Shown: one piece after another, positions 10,146-18,409 of the stretch | How positions within the stretch are numbered: position 1 is the first letter of the stretch | Layout of the letters: each line of letters begins with the position of its first letter | NCBI RefSeq assembly: GCF_000829415.1 | Contig: NZ_AP014637.1 | Span: 1,042,501 to 1,106,500 of the forward strand | Origin: Pseudomonas sp. StFLB209 | GTDB lineage: Bacteria; Pseudomonadota; Gammaproteobacteria; Pseudomonadales; Pseudomonadaceae | Direction of reading: 5' to 3' | Length of the DNA: 64,000 bases | The notes under the pieces: model-generated | Databases searched by the model: none | The model's input: only the letters and a program-made list of their open reading frames with translations | What the model was told of the DNA's origin: nothing | Program-made: the position numbers and the translations under genes

Positions 10146-11684
10146 GTGAGCCAGTCACTCATTGCAGCCCTGCAGAACCCTGCCCTGTTTCCCCATCCGG
10201 TGGAAAACTTCCAGGTCATCGAAACGCACATCTCATGGGTGCTGCTCACAGGCCCTTACGTTTACAAAATCAAGAAACCGATGAACTTTGGCTTCCTGGA
10301 CTTCACCAGCCTGGAGTCACGCAAGCACTTTTGCCATGAAGAGCTGCGTCTGAACCAACGCCTCACCGAAGGCCTGTACCTTGAAGTGCTGCCACTGACC
10401 GGCTCAGCCGAAGCGCCGCAACTGGGCGGCGAAGGCCCGGCCATCGAATACGCCCTCAAGATGCGCCAGTTCCCGCAAAGCGGCCTGCTCAACGTCATGC
10501 AGGCCAACGGCGAACTGACTCAGGCACACATCAGCGAACTGGCCAGCCAGATCGCCCGCTTCCACCTGTCAGCGCCGAAGGTCGGCGACGAAACCGAGCT
10601 TGGCTCGCCAGACAGCGTCATGGCCCCGGTGACCCAGAATTTCGAACAGATCCGGCCAATGATCAGCGAAAAAGCCGACTTGCAGCAGCTTGAAGCACTG
10701 CAGGCCTGGGCCGAGTCGAGCTTTGAGCGGCTCAGGCCCCTGTTGGTTCAACGCAAGGCCGAAGGTTTTATCCGCGAATGCCATGGGGATATCCACCTGG
10801 GCAACGCCGCGCTGATCGACGGTAAGGTCGTGCTGTTCGACTGCATCGAATTCAACGAGCCGTTCCGCAAGACCGACGTCTACGCCGACATCGGCTTCCT
10901 GGCCATGGACCTGGAAGACCGCGGCCTCAAACCACTGGCCAACCGCCTGATCAGCGAATACCTTGAACTGACCGGCGACTACCAGGGGCTGGAGCTGCTG
11001 AACTTCTACAAGGCCTACCGCGCTTTGGTTCGCGCCAAGGTCGCGCTGTTTGGCCTGGGGCCGGATGCGGACGCCGAACGCCGCGCCGCCGTGCTCGCTC
11101 AATACCGCAACTATGCCAACCTCGCAGAAAGCTACAGCGCCATCACTTCGCGCTTTCTGGCCATCACCCACGGTGTCTCGGCAGTCGGCAAAAGCCAGGT
11201 GGCGCTGCGCCTGACCCAATCGCTGGGGGCCATTCGCCTGCGTTCGGACGTTGAGCGCCAGCGCCTGTTCAGCAGCGAGAGCGGCGAGCGCTACGGCAGC
11301 GATGCCAGTGCAGCCACCTACAGCCGCCTGAACGAACTGGCCAGCCAGGTTCTGCACGCCGGTTTTTCGGTGGTTCTGGACGCCACCTTCCTCAAGCAGG
11401 CGCAGCGTCAGACTGCTGCACATGTCGCAGAGGAAAACGGCGTGCCGTTCCTGATCCTCGACTGTGAAGCACCCCAAGCCGTCATCGAGCAGTGGTTGCA
11501 GCAGCGCCAGACCGAAGGCGGCGACCCCTCCGAAGCGACTCTGGAAGTGGTACAGGCCCAACAGGCTGCCCGCGAGCCGCTGAGCGCCGAAGAAGTCCTG
11601 CTCAGCCAGCGCATCCAGACCCATGTCGGCAGCGACCTGGACAATCTCGCCGATGAACTGCGCCAGCGCCTGCCAGGCCTGTAA
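10146..11684 (+). CDS. Two-domain protein: aminoglycoside-phosphotransferase-like kinase fused to a P-loop ATPase
   Basis: 512 residues with two recognisable modules. The N-terminal ~330 residues resemble the aminoglycoside phosphotransferase/choline kinase fold: Brenner-type motif HGDIHLGN (catalytic Asp) and metal motif VLFDCIEFNE. The C-terminal ~170 residues are a P-loop NTPase/kinase of the zeta-toxin/gluconate-kinase type with GVSAVGKS (Walker A) and VVLDATFLKQAQR. It starts at GTG 10146, six bases after AAGGA. The same fusion is widespread in proteobacteria as a conserved but uncharacterised protein; substrate unknown. No resistance function should be assumed from the family name. Confidence 0.85.
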   Translation: MSQSLIAALQNPALFPHPVENFQVIETHISWVLLTGPYVYKIKKPMNFGFLDFTSLESRKHFCHEELRLNQRLTEGLYLEVLPLTGSAEAPQLGGEGPAIEYALKMRQFPQSGLLNVMQANGELTQAHISELASQIARFHLSAPKVGDETELGSPDSVMAPVTQNFEQIRPMISEKADLQQLEALQAWAESSFERLRPLLVQRKAEGFIRECHGDIHLGNAALIDGKVVLFDCIEFNEPFRKTDVYADIGFLAMDLEDRGLKPLANRLISEYLELTGDYQGLELLNFYKAYRALVRAKVALFGLGPDADAERRAAVLAQYRNYANLAESYSAITSRFLAITHGVSAVGKSQVALRLTQSLGAIRLRSDVERQRLFSSESGERYGSDASAATYSRLNELASQVLHAGFSVVLDATFLKQAQRQTAAHVAEENGVPFLILDCEAPQAVIEQWLQQRQTEGGDPSEATLEVVQAQQAAREPLSAEEVLLSQRIQTHVGSDLDNLADELRQRLPGL

Positions 11685-11714
11685 ATAGCTGAAGAGCCGT
11701 TGAGCAGATGCTGC

Positions 11715-11744
11715 TTCACGGCCCCCAGATAGTGGCGATATAAT
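11715..11744 (+). promoter_or_regulatory. putative sigma-70 promoter for the pentapeptide-repeat gene
   Basis: A perfect TATAAT (11739-11744) with TTCACG 18 bases upstream (11715-11720). The -35 overlaps the descending arm of a hairpin (11696-11722) that follows the upstream gene. The start codon is ~35 bases downstream. Confidence 0.55.
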
Positions 11745-11778
11745 GGCGCCATAAATCCAACGAACCCGAGTTAATGCT

Positions 11779-12123
11779 ATGAGCCAGCCCAAACAGATCG
11801 ACTCACCGCTGTATCTGTTACTGCGCAAGGATGATGTGGACGGCTTCAACAGGGAAAAACCCAGGGACGGCGTGATCGACCTGCGTGGTGGTGATTTCCG
11901 TGGCCTGGACCTGCGTGATCTGGACACTACCGGTATCGACTTTACCGATGCCTACTTCCGCTCTGCCGACTTACGCGGCCTGGATTTGCGCAACATCCCG
12001 ATGGAAGGCGCCAGCATTGCTCACGCGCAGATTTCCGGAGCCTACTTCCCACCGGAACTGACCGCCGATGAGATTCTTATGTCGGTGAATTTCGGTACCC
12101 GCCTGCGCTACCGCACCCGCTGA
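11779..12123 (+). CDS. Short pentapeptide-repeat protein
   Basis: 114 residues with a run of A(D/N)LxX-type pentapeptides between about residues 35 and 85 (for example DLRGGDFRGLDLRDLD and YFRSADLRGLDLRN), which would form a short right-handed quadrilateral beta-helix. The N-terminus (MSQPKQIDSPLYLLLRKDD) and the basic C-terminus (FGTRLRYRTR) lie outside the repeats. No signal peptide, so cytosolic. It has its own apparent promoter. Some family members mimic DNA, but this one is much shorter than Qnr-like proteins, so no function is claimed. Confidence 0.85.
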   Translation: MSQPKQIDSPLYLLLRKDDVDGFNREKPRDGVIDLRGGDFRGLDLRDLDTTGIDFTDAYFRSADLRGLDLRNIPMEGASIAHAQISGAYFPPELTADEILMSVNFGTRLRYRTR

Positions 12124-12138
12124 GCGGTTCTGGTTGTA

Positions 12139-12163
12139 ACCCGCCTGCGCAACGCAGGCGGGT
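12139..12163 (+). other. strong hairpin after the pentapeptide-repeat gene
   Basis: ACCCGCCTGCG (12139-12149) pairs perfectly with CGCAGGCGGGT (12153-12163) around CAA. It sits 16 bases after the stop codon. There is no T-run, so it may act as a 3' stabiliser or a weak terminator. Confidence 0.55.
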
Positions 12164-12279
12164 AGCTGCACGTTTGCCTCCCCCCGTTTCCCGCTTGTTT
12201 GTCCCGACGGCTCGACAAGACTGAGCTGACGGCTGGATTCGTCGCGCAGCGCCATTGCAAAAAATTAATAAAACAACTG

Positions 12280-12311
12280 TTGACTTCGAAATGAGAATCG
12301 TTATGATTATC
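12280..12311 (+). promoter_or_regulatory. Fur-controlled promoter of the PrrF sRNA
   Basis: TTGACT (12280-12285) and TATGAT (12302-12307), 16 bases apart, form a good sigma-70 promoter. A Fur-box-like sequence covers 12293-12311: gagaat, cgttat, g, ATTATC, about 14 of 19 positions of the GATAATGATAATCATTATC consensus. It overlaps the -10, as expected for iron-dependent repression. Confidence 0.85.
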
Positions 12312-12313
12312 AC

Positions 12314-12426
12314 AACTGGTCGCGAGACTGGTCGGTAACCTGAAAGACCTTGGTTCGGACTCTCAGATTATCTCCTCATCAGGCTAATCACGGTTTTTGA
12401 CCCGGCACTTTGCCGGGTCTTTTTTT
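12314..12426 (+). ncRNA. prrF: PrrF-type iron-responsive small RNA
   Basis: Trans-acting sRNA made under iron starvation that pairs with mRNAs of iron-using proteins (sodB, TCA-cycle enzymes) and spares iron. About 113 nt. It opens with AACTGGTCGCGAGACTGG, which folds as a hairpin capped by a GCGA tetraloop (12317-12330). It contains the highly conserved PrrF target-pairing core (12362-12391; includes TTATCTCCTCATCAGGCTAA). It ends in a perfect 9-bp terminator stem (12399-12407/12411-12419) followed by seven T. The Fur-boxed promoter just upstream supports the call. Only one copy is in this window; pseudomonads usually carry a second, elsewhere or in tandem. Confidence 0.93.
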
Positions 12427-12432
12427 GTCTGC

Positions 12433-13197
12433 TCAATACCTGCCCGCCTCCAGTACACCCAAACTCACCAACAAGTCATCGAGCAGCACAGAGCCGCCGA
12501 TCCGGACCCGCTGCGGCGAACACCAGGCGCTGCTGAAGCGGCTGCTGGCCAGACTCATGAGCGGTCTGGCGTCATTGAGGGTACGGACCCCGCCAACGAT
12601 CTTGCAGCCCACCAGCCCTCCCGTTTCCGCTATCGACTCCAGCATGATCCGCACGATTTGTGGGCTGACCGGTGCCACCAGGCGGTCGGTGCAGCTCTTG
12701 AGAAAATCCGCGCCGGCGGCTATGGCGTCACGGCAGGCGCTGCGAATCAACTGCGGGTCGCGCAACTCGCCGGCTTCCAGGGTCACAGTAAAGCTGGCGC
12801 GGCTGCCGCACTCGGCCTTGCACGCAGCAAGCAACTCCGTTACCAGCGGGGCGTTACCGGCAAGCAGGGTGCGAAACGGATACACCACGTCGATTTCATC
12901 AGCACCAGAAACCAGCGCCGCACGTGCTTCCCGGACCACCATGTCGACGCTGTCGTTGGCCCATGGGAAATTGACCTGCGCCACCACCCGCACTTGCCGC
13001 GCTCGCAAACGGTCCAGAGCAGTCCGGGCCAGGCAAACAAAACGTGGCGCCACACAGACCGCCGCCACCGCGCCGACCGGCGTCAGGGCACGCTTGCAGA
13101 GGTTAATGATCCGCTCTTCGCTATCGTCGTGGTTGAGGGCCAGCAGTTCCAGCATCTCCAGGGCCCGGAGCGCCAGTTGCTCGGCATCGTCGCTCAT
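12433..13197 (-). CDS. deoC: Deoxyribose-phosphate aldolase
   Basis: Class I aldolase splitting 2-deoxyribose-5-phosphate into glyceraldehyde-3-phosphate and acetaldehyde, for deoxynucleoside catabolism. 254 aa from the ATG at 13197, with GGAG suitably placed; the ATG at 13206 abuts that site and is rejected. The Schiff-base lysine is in ADFLKSCTDR and the second active-site lysine in GCKIVGGVRT. The acidic residue in DEIDVVYPF also fits. The gene is convergent with prrF, its stop only 7 bases from the sRNA terminator, and no other deo gene is nearby. Confidence 0.92.
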   Translation of the reverse strand: MSDDAEQLALRALEMLELLALNHDDSEERIINLCKRALTPVGAVAAVCVAPRFVCLARTALDRLRARQVRVVAQVNFPWANDSVDMVVREARAALVSGADEIDVVYPFRTLLAGNAPLVTELLAACKAECGSRASFTVTLEAGELRDPQLIRSACRDAIAAGADFLKSCTDRLVAPVSPQIVRIMLESIAETGGLVGCKIVGGVRTLNDARPLMSLASSRFSSAWCSPQRVRIGGSVLLDDLLVSLGVLEAGRY

Positions 13198-13319
13198 TGC
13201 GTGCATCTCCCATCAGGAAAAGGATGGGCAGGACAATAACCGAGGCGCCAAGGTAAGAATCTGGCATACCAGGTTCAGGGAAGAGAGCTACATGAATGCA
13301 GGAAATGTCTGACTCAGCA

Positions 13320-14087
13320 TCAGCGGGCAATCACCAGTGGATGCCCCAACTCCGGATGCGCCTGCACCAGCACGTCCAGGCCAAATACATGCTTGAGTGC
13401 TGCCGGCTGCAAGACTTCAAACGCCGTCCCCGCAAGATGCACGCAACCCTCATTGATCAGCAGCAAGCGATCGCAGTAACGCGCTGCCAGATTCAGGTCG
13501 TGGAGCACGATCAACACCGCCACCGAGCGCTCGGCGAAGCGTCGCACCGCTTGCAGGACGGTGTGCTGATGCAGCGGGTCAAGCATTGAGGTGGGTTCGT
13601 CGAGCAGCAACACACAATCACCGTCACCCGGCCAGAGCTGTGCAAGCACCCGTGCCAGATGCACCCGCTGGCGCTCGCCACCCGACAGCGCCATATAGCC
13701 ACGCTCGGCCAGATGCAGGGCATCGGCGGCCTGCAAGGCCGCCTGTACGATCCGCGCATCTTGTTCGGCGCCGGTGGCATGGGGTAGCCGGCCCATGCCC
13801 ACCACTTCATCAACCCGAAAGGCAAAGCTCAGCGTCGAGCTTTGCGGCAGCACGGCCAGACGCCGGGCGCGCTCCTCTGCAGCCCATTGCTGCAGCGGTT
13901 TGTCGGCCAGCCACACCCGGCCCTGAGCCGGCTTGAGGTCACCGCTCAGCGCAGCAAGCAGGCTGCTCTTGCCTGCGCCGTTAGGCCCCAGCACGCCGAG
14001 CACCTGACCGGCTTGCAACTGCAAATCGACCCCGCTGAGCACGCTGCGCTCGCCACGCACAATGTGCAGATTCTCGGCCCGCAACAT
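13320..14087 (-). CDS. hmuV: Haem ABC importer ATP-binding protein HmuV
   Basis: Cytosolic ATPase of the haem importer, 255 aa. Walker [10 protein letters not shown] (~residue 36), Q-loop [11 protein letters not shown] signature [14 protein letters not shown], Walker [14 protein letters not shown] and switch histidine VLHDLN are all intact. The chosen ATG at 14087 makes a TGATG junction with the hmuU stop; a TTG one codon upstream is also possible. Last gene of hmuT-hmuU-hmuV. The sequence is of the haem rather than the ferrisiderophore subtype mainly because of its partner HmuT. Confidence 0.93.
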   Translation of the reverse strand: MLRAENLHIVRGERSVLSGVDLQLQAGQVLGVLGPNGAGKSSLLAALSGDLKPAQGRVWLADKPLQQWAAEERARRLAVLPQSSTLSFAFRVDEVVGMGRLPHATGAEQDARIVQAALQAADALHLAERGYMALSGGERQRVHLARVLAQLWPGDGDCVLLLDEPTSMLDPLHQHTVLQAVRRFAERSVAVLIVLHDLNLAARYCDRLLLINEGCVHLAGTAFEVLQPAALKHVFGLDVLVQAHPELGHPLVIAR

Positions 14088-15121
14088 CAACGCGCTCCCC
14101 GTACCAGCAGATAAAGAAAAAACGGCCCGCCCAGCAGCGCGGTGACAATCCCGATTGGCAGCTCAGCCGGGGCCAGGACCTGGCGTGCGAACAAGTCAGC
14201 GAACAGCAGCAGGCTGGCACCGGCCAATGCCGAGGCGGGTAACAAGACCCGGTGATCCGGACCGCAGAGCAGACGCACCAGGTGCGGGACGATCAGGCCA
14301 ATAAAGCCGATTAGCCCGGCAGCCGCCACCGCTGCGCCGACCCCCAGCGCCGTGCAGAACACCAGCTCACGCTTGAGCGCCTGAACATCAACCCCCAGGT
14401 GGCGCGCCTCTGACTCGCCCAACAGCAACGCATTGAGTGCCTTGGCGCGGCGCGGCAGCCAGAGAATGATCAGCAGGCAGACCGGCAACAACGGCCATAA
14501 CCTCACATAACTGGCGCCATTGAGGCTGCCCAGGTTCCAGAAGGTCAAGGTGCGCAGGGTCGCATCGTCGGCCAGGTAGGTGAGCAAACCAATCACCGAG
14601 GTCGCCAAGGCAGTCAACGCGATGCCGGCCAGTAACATGGTGGCGACGCTGGTCTGGCCGTCGCGGCGGCCCAGGCGATAAACGATCCCGGTCACCAGCA
14701 AACCACCGGCGACCGCGCTGAGCGACACCAGATAAGGCTGCAGCACCGTGGGCAGGCTGGCCCACCAGATACCGCCGACGATGGCCAGTGCTGCACCAAG
14801 CGCAGCGCCACTGGACACACCAACCAGCACCGGGTCGGCCAAGGGGTTGCGAAACAGGCCTTGCATGGCCACCCCGGACATCGCCAATACCGCGCCCACC
14901 GCCAGCCCCAGCAAGGTGCGTGGCAAGCGGATCTGGCCGATGATCAGCTCAGCCTGGCCGGCCTCCCCCGCCAACGGCCAGCCCGCCAGCCGCACAATGG
15001 CCGCCAGAGTGTCGTTGATCGGCAGCCTGACCGGCCCCATGGCCAGCGATAACAGGGTCGCCAGCAGACACAGGCCGATCAGCAGCGTAAACAGCAGCCG
15101 CGCCGATAAAGCGCGCTTCAT
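14087..15121 (-). CDS. hmuU: Haem ABC importer permease HmuU
   Basis: Inner-membrane permease of the FecCD/BtuC family, 344 aa, about ten hydrophobic helices. Typical motifs are [24 protein letters not shown] near residue 70 (split here as RLPRTLLG and SGVAMQG), [19 protein letters not shown] and [13 protein letters not shown]. It overlaps hmuT by four bases (ATGA) at its start and hmuV at its end, so the three genes are translationally coupled. Confidence 0.93.
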   Translation of the reverse strand: MKRALSARLLFTLLIGLCLLATLLSLAMGPVRLPINDTLAAIVRLAGWPLAGEAGQAELIIGQIRLPRTLLGLAVGAVLAMSGVAMQGLFRNPLADPVLVGVSSGAALGAALAIVGGIWWASLPTVLQPYLVSLSAVAGGLLVTGIVYRLGRRDGQTSVATMLLAGIALTALATSVIGLLTYLADDATLRTLTFWNLGSLNGASYVRLWPLLPVCLLIILWLPRRAKALNALLLGESEARHLGVDVQALKRELVFCTALGVGAAVAAAGLIGFIGLIVPHLVRLLCGPDHRVLLPASALAGASLLLFADLFARQVLAPAELPIGIVTALLGGPFFLYLLVRGAR

Positions 15122-15981
15122 GGCTGCGGATAAAAGACTTTGGACACGCCCAACAGCGCCCCGGGCAGGCGCGGCCCCAGCCCGCCCACCAGCAACGTCG
15201 GATCCAGATCGATCACTCGCTTGTCACGCACCGCCGGCATGGCTGTCAACAACGGATTCTCTTTGAGCAGCGCCTGGCGGGCCGCCTCTCCGGTCAGGGT
15301 GCGGTCAGCGACGATCAGCACCTGGGCTTCAAGTCCGGCCATGGCTTCGCTGGAAACCACTTTGTAGCCGTGGTGGCTCGCAAGATTGCGGCCACCGGCC
15401 TGCCTGATCAGCCAGTCTCCCACCGTACCGGTGCCGGCCACCATCGGCTTGCCACCGCCGTGGCCGACCAGCAGCAGGACACCGGGAACCGCCTGGCGGC
15501 GGCGCGCCTCGGTCACCCATTGTTGTTGGGTATCAAGCTGGCTGGCAAAGTCCTCGCTCAACTGGTCGGCCCGCTCCGGCACACCGAGCAAATGACCCAG
15601 ACGCTGCAGGTTGTCCTTGAGAATGTCGAGTTCAGGCTGCGCCGGTAACACCTCGATTCTCACCCCGGCTGCGCGCAACTGCTCAAGTACCGCCGGCGGC
15701 CCCATTTCGTCGGTGCCCGCCATGGCGTCCGGACGCAGACTGAGAATGCCTTCGGCGGACAACTGACGCTGATAACCGATACGCGGCAAAGGCTTGAGCG
15801 ACTCGGGGTTCTGACTGGTCGTGTCGACCCCCACCAGGCTGGGCTGAGCGCCCAGTTTGACGATCCATTCGGTCACTGCGCCGCCGGCACTGACCAGCCG
15901 CGCAGGTGGCTCGGCTGCCGTGGCCATTGGCACCGTCAGCACGCTGACACACAGGGCGACCAGCAAGGCGCGCAGAGACAT
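15118..15981 (-). CDS. hmuT: Periplasmic haem-binding protein HmuT
   Basis: Substrate-binding protein of the haem importer, 287 aa, with signal peptide (MSLRALLVALCVSVLTVPMA, cleavage after ATA). The pattern RLVSAGGAVTEWIVKLG, GVDTTSQNPESLKPLP and IGYQRQLSAEGILSLRPD is that of PhuT/HmuT; the tyrosine in GYQRQLS corresponds to the haem-iron ligand known from PhuT-type proteins. AAGGAA lies upstream of the ATG. A promoter with a weak Fur-like site overlaps positions 16046-16073. No TonB-dependent receptor or haem-degrading gene adjoins, unlike phu loci. Confidence 0.92.
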   Translation of the reverse strand: MSLRALLVALCVSVLTVPMATAAEPPARLVSAGGAVTEWIVKLGAQPSLVGVDTTSQNPESLKPLPRIGYQRQLSAEGILSLRPDAMAGTDEMGPPAVLEQLRAAGVRIEVLPAQPELDILKDNLQRLGHLLGVPERADQLSEDFASQLDTQQQWVTEARRRQAVPGVLLLVGHGGGKPMVAGTGTVGDWLIRQAGGRNLASHHGYKVVSSEAMAGLEAQVLIVADRTLTGEAARQALLKENPLLTAMPAVRDKRVIDLDPTLLVGGLGPRLPGALLGVSKVFYPQP

Positions 15982-16045
15982 GCAAGAATTCCTTTTATTG
16001 AATACGGGCGCAGCGACTCATGGAGCCGTTGCGAATCGACGACAT

Positions 16046-16073
16046 TTGATAATTGTTTGCATTTAACGGTCAA
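16046..16073 (-). promoter_or_regulatory. putative hmuTUV promoter with a weak Fur-like site
   Basis: On the minus strand TTGACC (16068-16073) and TATCAA (16046-16051) lie 16 bases apart. The palindrome-like GATAAT...GCATTTA at 16048-16066 matches the 19-bp Fur consensus at only about 11-12 positions. The location over the promoter and the cargo of the operon make iron control plausible. Confidence 0.5.
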
Positions 16074-16078
16074 GCACA

Positions 16079-16399
16079 ATGAAGTTACTTTGCCTTTCCA
16101 GCCAACTCGCCGAAGGCAGCAGCCAGGCATTGAGCCTGGACGATCTACAGTTGCTGGCGGTGCGCAGGCATGGGCAGGTGTACCTGTATCGCAATCGCTG
16201 TCCGCACCGGAACATAACGCTGCATTGGCAAACAGATCATTGCCTGGATGACTCCGCCAGCCTGATCCGGTGCGCCAGCCACGGCGCACTGTTTCTGATT
16301 GAGAGTGGTGAATGCGTGGTCGGACCCTGCGAAGGCCAGTTTCTCAGTGCCGTGCCCTGCCGGGAAGACAGCCAGGGCATCTGGATACTGCCCGACTGA
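16079..16399 (+). CDS. Small Rieske [2Fe-2S] domain protein
   Basis: 106 residues, soluble. The Rieske cluster ligands are visible as CPHR (C-x-H, about residues 41-43) and CASH (C-x2-H, about residues 63-66), separated by ~20 residues. The family of short stand-alone Rieske proteins serves as electron carriers, for example to oxygenases or nitrite reductase, but no partner enzyme is adjacent. It is divergent from hmuT across 97 bases, so it may share the iron-responsive region. Its ribosome site is poor. Function unknown beyond electron transfer. Confidence 0.85.
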   Translation: MKLLCLSSQLAEGSSQALSLDDLQLLAVRRHGQVYLYRNRCPHRNITLHWQTDHCLDDSASLIRCASHGALFLIESGECVVGPCEGQFLSAVPCREDSQGIWILPD

Positions 16400-16407
16400 T
16401 CAGCCGC

Positions 16408-17118
16408 TCAGAGCGACCGTACCTGCAGGCGCCGGACCAGACGGACCTCCTCGGCGCTGATGTCCACACCATAGGCCAGCACCTCGACTCCGGCGGCCAC
16501 GGCCTCACGCAAGGCCGCAGCGTAGGCGGGGTCGATCTCCGCAGCCGGGCGCACCGCTTCGATGCCGGCCAGATTCACGCAGTACAGCAAGGCGGCGCGA
16601 ACGCCCTCGCGCGCCAACGCCGCCAGTTCACGCAAGTGCCGGGCACCACGCTGGGTTACCGCATCGGGAAATGCCGCTACCGGCGAATCATCAAACCCCA
16701 GGGTGACGCTCTTGACCTCCAGGTACAGGTCGCCCTGTGGGTATTGCAGGCGAAAATCCACCCGGCTTTTTTCCTGGCCGTAAGGCACCTCACGCCTGAG
16801 GGCGGTAAAGCCGTTGAGTTCGCTGATGACACCGGCACGCAGGGCTTCTTCGACCAGCGTATTGGCCCGTCCGGTATTGATGCACGCCAACCGCCCCTGC
16901 GGCGTTTCACTGATCTCCCAAGTGCCCGGCAGTTTGCGCTTGGGATCATTGGAGCGACTGAACCACACCCGGCCACCGGGCTGCATGCAGTTAAGCATCG
17001 AGCCGGTGTTGGGGCAGTGAATGGTCAGGCGTTCGCCGCTGTCGGTTTCGATATCAGCCAGAAAACGCTTGTAGCGCTGCAACAGGCGGCCTTGTTCAAG
17101 TGCAGGATCAAAGCGCAT
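16408..17118 (-). CDS. sfsA: SfsA family DNA/RNA nuclease
   Basis: Product of 236 aa matching the SfsA family (sugar fermentation stimulation protein), now regarded as a nucleic-acid-binding nuclease. Visible hallmarks are an OB-like N-terminus ([18 protein letters not shown]), [15 protein letters not shown], and a PD-(D/E)XK-like core with KSRVDF and [12 protein letters not shown]. Its start codon overlaps the aminotransferase stop (TGATG), so both are read as one unit. The cellular role remains poorly defined. Confidence 0.93.
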   Translation of the reverse strand: MRFDPALEQGRLLQRYKRFLADIETDSGERLTIHCPNTGSMLNCMQPGGRVWFSRSNDPKRKLPGTWEISETPQGRLACINTGRANTLVEEALRAGVISELNGFTALRREVPYGQEKSRVDFRLQYPQGDLYLEVKSVTLGFDDSPVAAFPDAVTQRGARHLRELAALAREGVRAALLYCVNLAGIEAVRPAAEIDPAYAAALREAVAAGVEVLAYGVDISAEEVRLVRRLQVRSL

Positions 17119-18290
17119 CAGGCGCTCCAGCTACGCAGGCCACGGGCAATACGCTCGACCGCCTGCTCCAGGCGTTCGAGGCTTTGGGTGTAGGCAAAGC
17201 GCACGTGATGGCCGGCTTTATGGCGGCCGAAATCCAGCCCCGGAGTAAAGGCCACATGTTCGGTTTCCAGGAAATGCTGACAGAACGCGAAGGCATCGCC
17301 GCCGAACGCGCTGATATCAGCATACAGATAAAATGCGCCTTCAGGCTCCACGGCAATCCCGAAGCCCAACTCGCGCAGCGCCGGTAGCAGGTAATCACGG
17401 CGCCGGCCGAACTCGGCACGGCGCTGTTCAAGAATCTCCAGAGTCGGCGTTTCGAAACAGGCCAGCGCAGCGTACTGCGCCACACTCGGCGCGCTGATAT
17501 AGAGGTTTTGCGCCAGTTTTTCCAGCTCACCGACTGCCGCTGGCGGTGCCACCAGCCAGCCCAGCCGCCAGCCGGTCATGCCAAAGTATTTGGAAAAACT
17601 GTTAAGCACGAAGGCATCGTCGTCCACTTCCAGGACACTGCTGGCCTCGGTGCCGTAAGTCAGGCCGTGGTAGATCTCGTCGACCACCATATGGCCGCGA
17701 TGCGCCTTGAGGGTCGTGGACAATGCCTTGAGCTCATCGCGCTGCAGCAAGGTGCCGGTCGGGTTAGCCGGTGATGCCAGCAATGCACCCACACTGTCCT
17801 GATTCCAGAAACGCTCGACCAGCCCCGGCGTCAACTGATAACGCTCATCGGGGCCGACCGGGACCAGTTGCGCGCCGCCTTCAACCAGGCGCAGAAAATG
17901 CCGGTTGCACGGGTAGCCCGGATCAGCCAACAGCCAGTGCTTACCCGGATCGACCAGCAGGCTGCTGGCCAGCAGCAGCGCACCCGAGCCACCCGGAGTG
18001 ATCAGAATACGCTGCGGATCAATATTCAGGCTGTAGCGCCGGGCATAGAACCCGGCGATCGCCTCGCGCAGCTCCGGTAGACCGCGGGCTGCGGTGTAGC
18101 GGGTCTTGCCCTCGGCCAGGGCAGCCTGGCCCGCCGCAACGATCGGCTGGGCGGTGGTAAAGTCGGGCTCGCCGATTTCCAGGTGGATCACATCGTGCCC
18201 GGCCGCCTGCAGTTCATTGGCGCGCGACAACAAGGCCATGACATGAAAGGGTTCGATGGCGCGGCTGCGCGCACTGTAGTGCTGGACCAT
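17118..18290 (-). CDS. Pyridoxal-phosphate-dependent aminotransferase, class I/II
   Basis: Fold-type I aminotransferase of 390 aa. The PLP-binding lysine is in [16 protein letters not shown] (~residue 232). EIGEPDFTT near the N-terminus, NPTGT and the C-terminal arginine region (HHVRFAYTQ) fit the AspC/AlaT-like superfamily. Substrate cannot be fixed from sequence. The ATG at 18290 has AAGGA at the right spacing; an upstream ATG adds eight residues. A 17-bp inverted repeat bounding ~93 bases lies only 27 bases upstream, within its promoter or 5' leader. Confidence 0.9.
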   Translation of the reverse strand: MVQHYSARSRAIEPFHVMALLSRANELQAAGHDVIHLEIGEPDFTTAQPIVAAGQAALAEGKTRYTAARGLPELREAIAGFYARRYSLNIDPQRILITPGGSGALLLASSLLVDPGKHWLLADPGYPCNRHFLRLVEGGAQLVPVGPDERYQLTPGLVERFWNQDSVGALLASPANPTGTLLQRDELKALSTTLKAHRGHMVVDEIYHGLTYGTEASSVLEVDDDAFVLNSFSKYFGMTGWRLGWLVAPPAAVGELEKLAQNLYISAPSVAQYAALACFETPTLEILEQRRAEFGRRRDYLLPALRELGFGIAVEPEGAFYLYADISAFGGDAFAFCQHFLETEHVAFTPGLDFGRHKAGHHVRFAYTQSLERLEQAVERIARGLRSWSA

Positions 18291-18316
18291 GGGCGTTCCT
18301 TTGAAATTGGACATTC

Positions 18317-18409
18317 GGGCACCTCTGAAAACTGCCTGCTGGCTGGGCGCCTGCGGAGTTACACGCAGCTTGCGCTGGCTGCCTCGCCGATGTTTTCAGA
18401 GGTGCCCGT
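18317..18409. repeat. 93-bp palindromic element with 17-bp perfect terminal inverted repeats
   Basis: CGGGCACCTCTGAAAAC at 18317-18333 recurs exactly in reverse complement at 18393-18409. The 59-bp centre has its own short palindrome (CTGCG/CGCAG near 18352-18368). No flanking target duplication is obvious and there is no coding capacity. It looks like a miniature palindromic repeat or a large mRNA hairpin ahead of the aminotransferase gene. Confidence 0.7.

Noticed and set aside
10146..11684. Calling the kinase-like protein an aminoglycoside resistance gene.
   Set aside because: Only the fold is shared. It is a core-genome fusion with a P-loop domain and no mobile context.
13297..13317. A tiny frame (ATG AAT GCA GGA AAT GTC TGA) between deoC and hmuV on the plus strand.
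   Set aside because: Six codons only, no gene follows on that strand, and there is no leader-peptide logic.
14087..15981. Identity as a cobalamin (btuFCD) or ferrisiderophore importer.
   Set aside because: The binding protein has the GYQRQLSAEGILSLRPD pattern of PhuT/HmuT haem-binding proteins, and there is no B12 riboswitch upstream.
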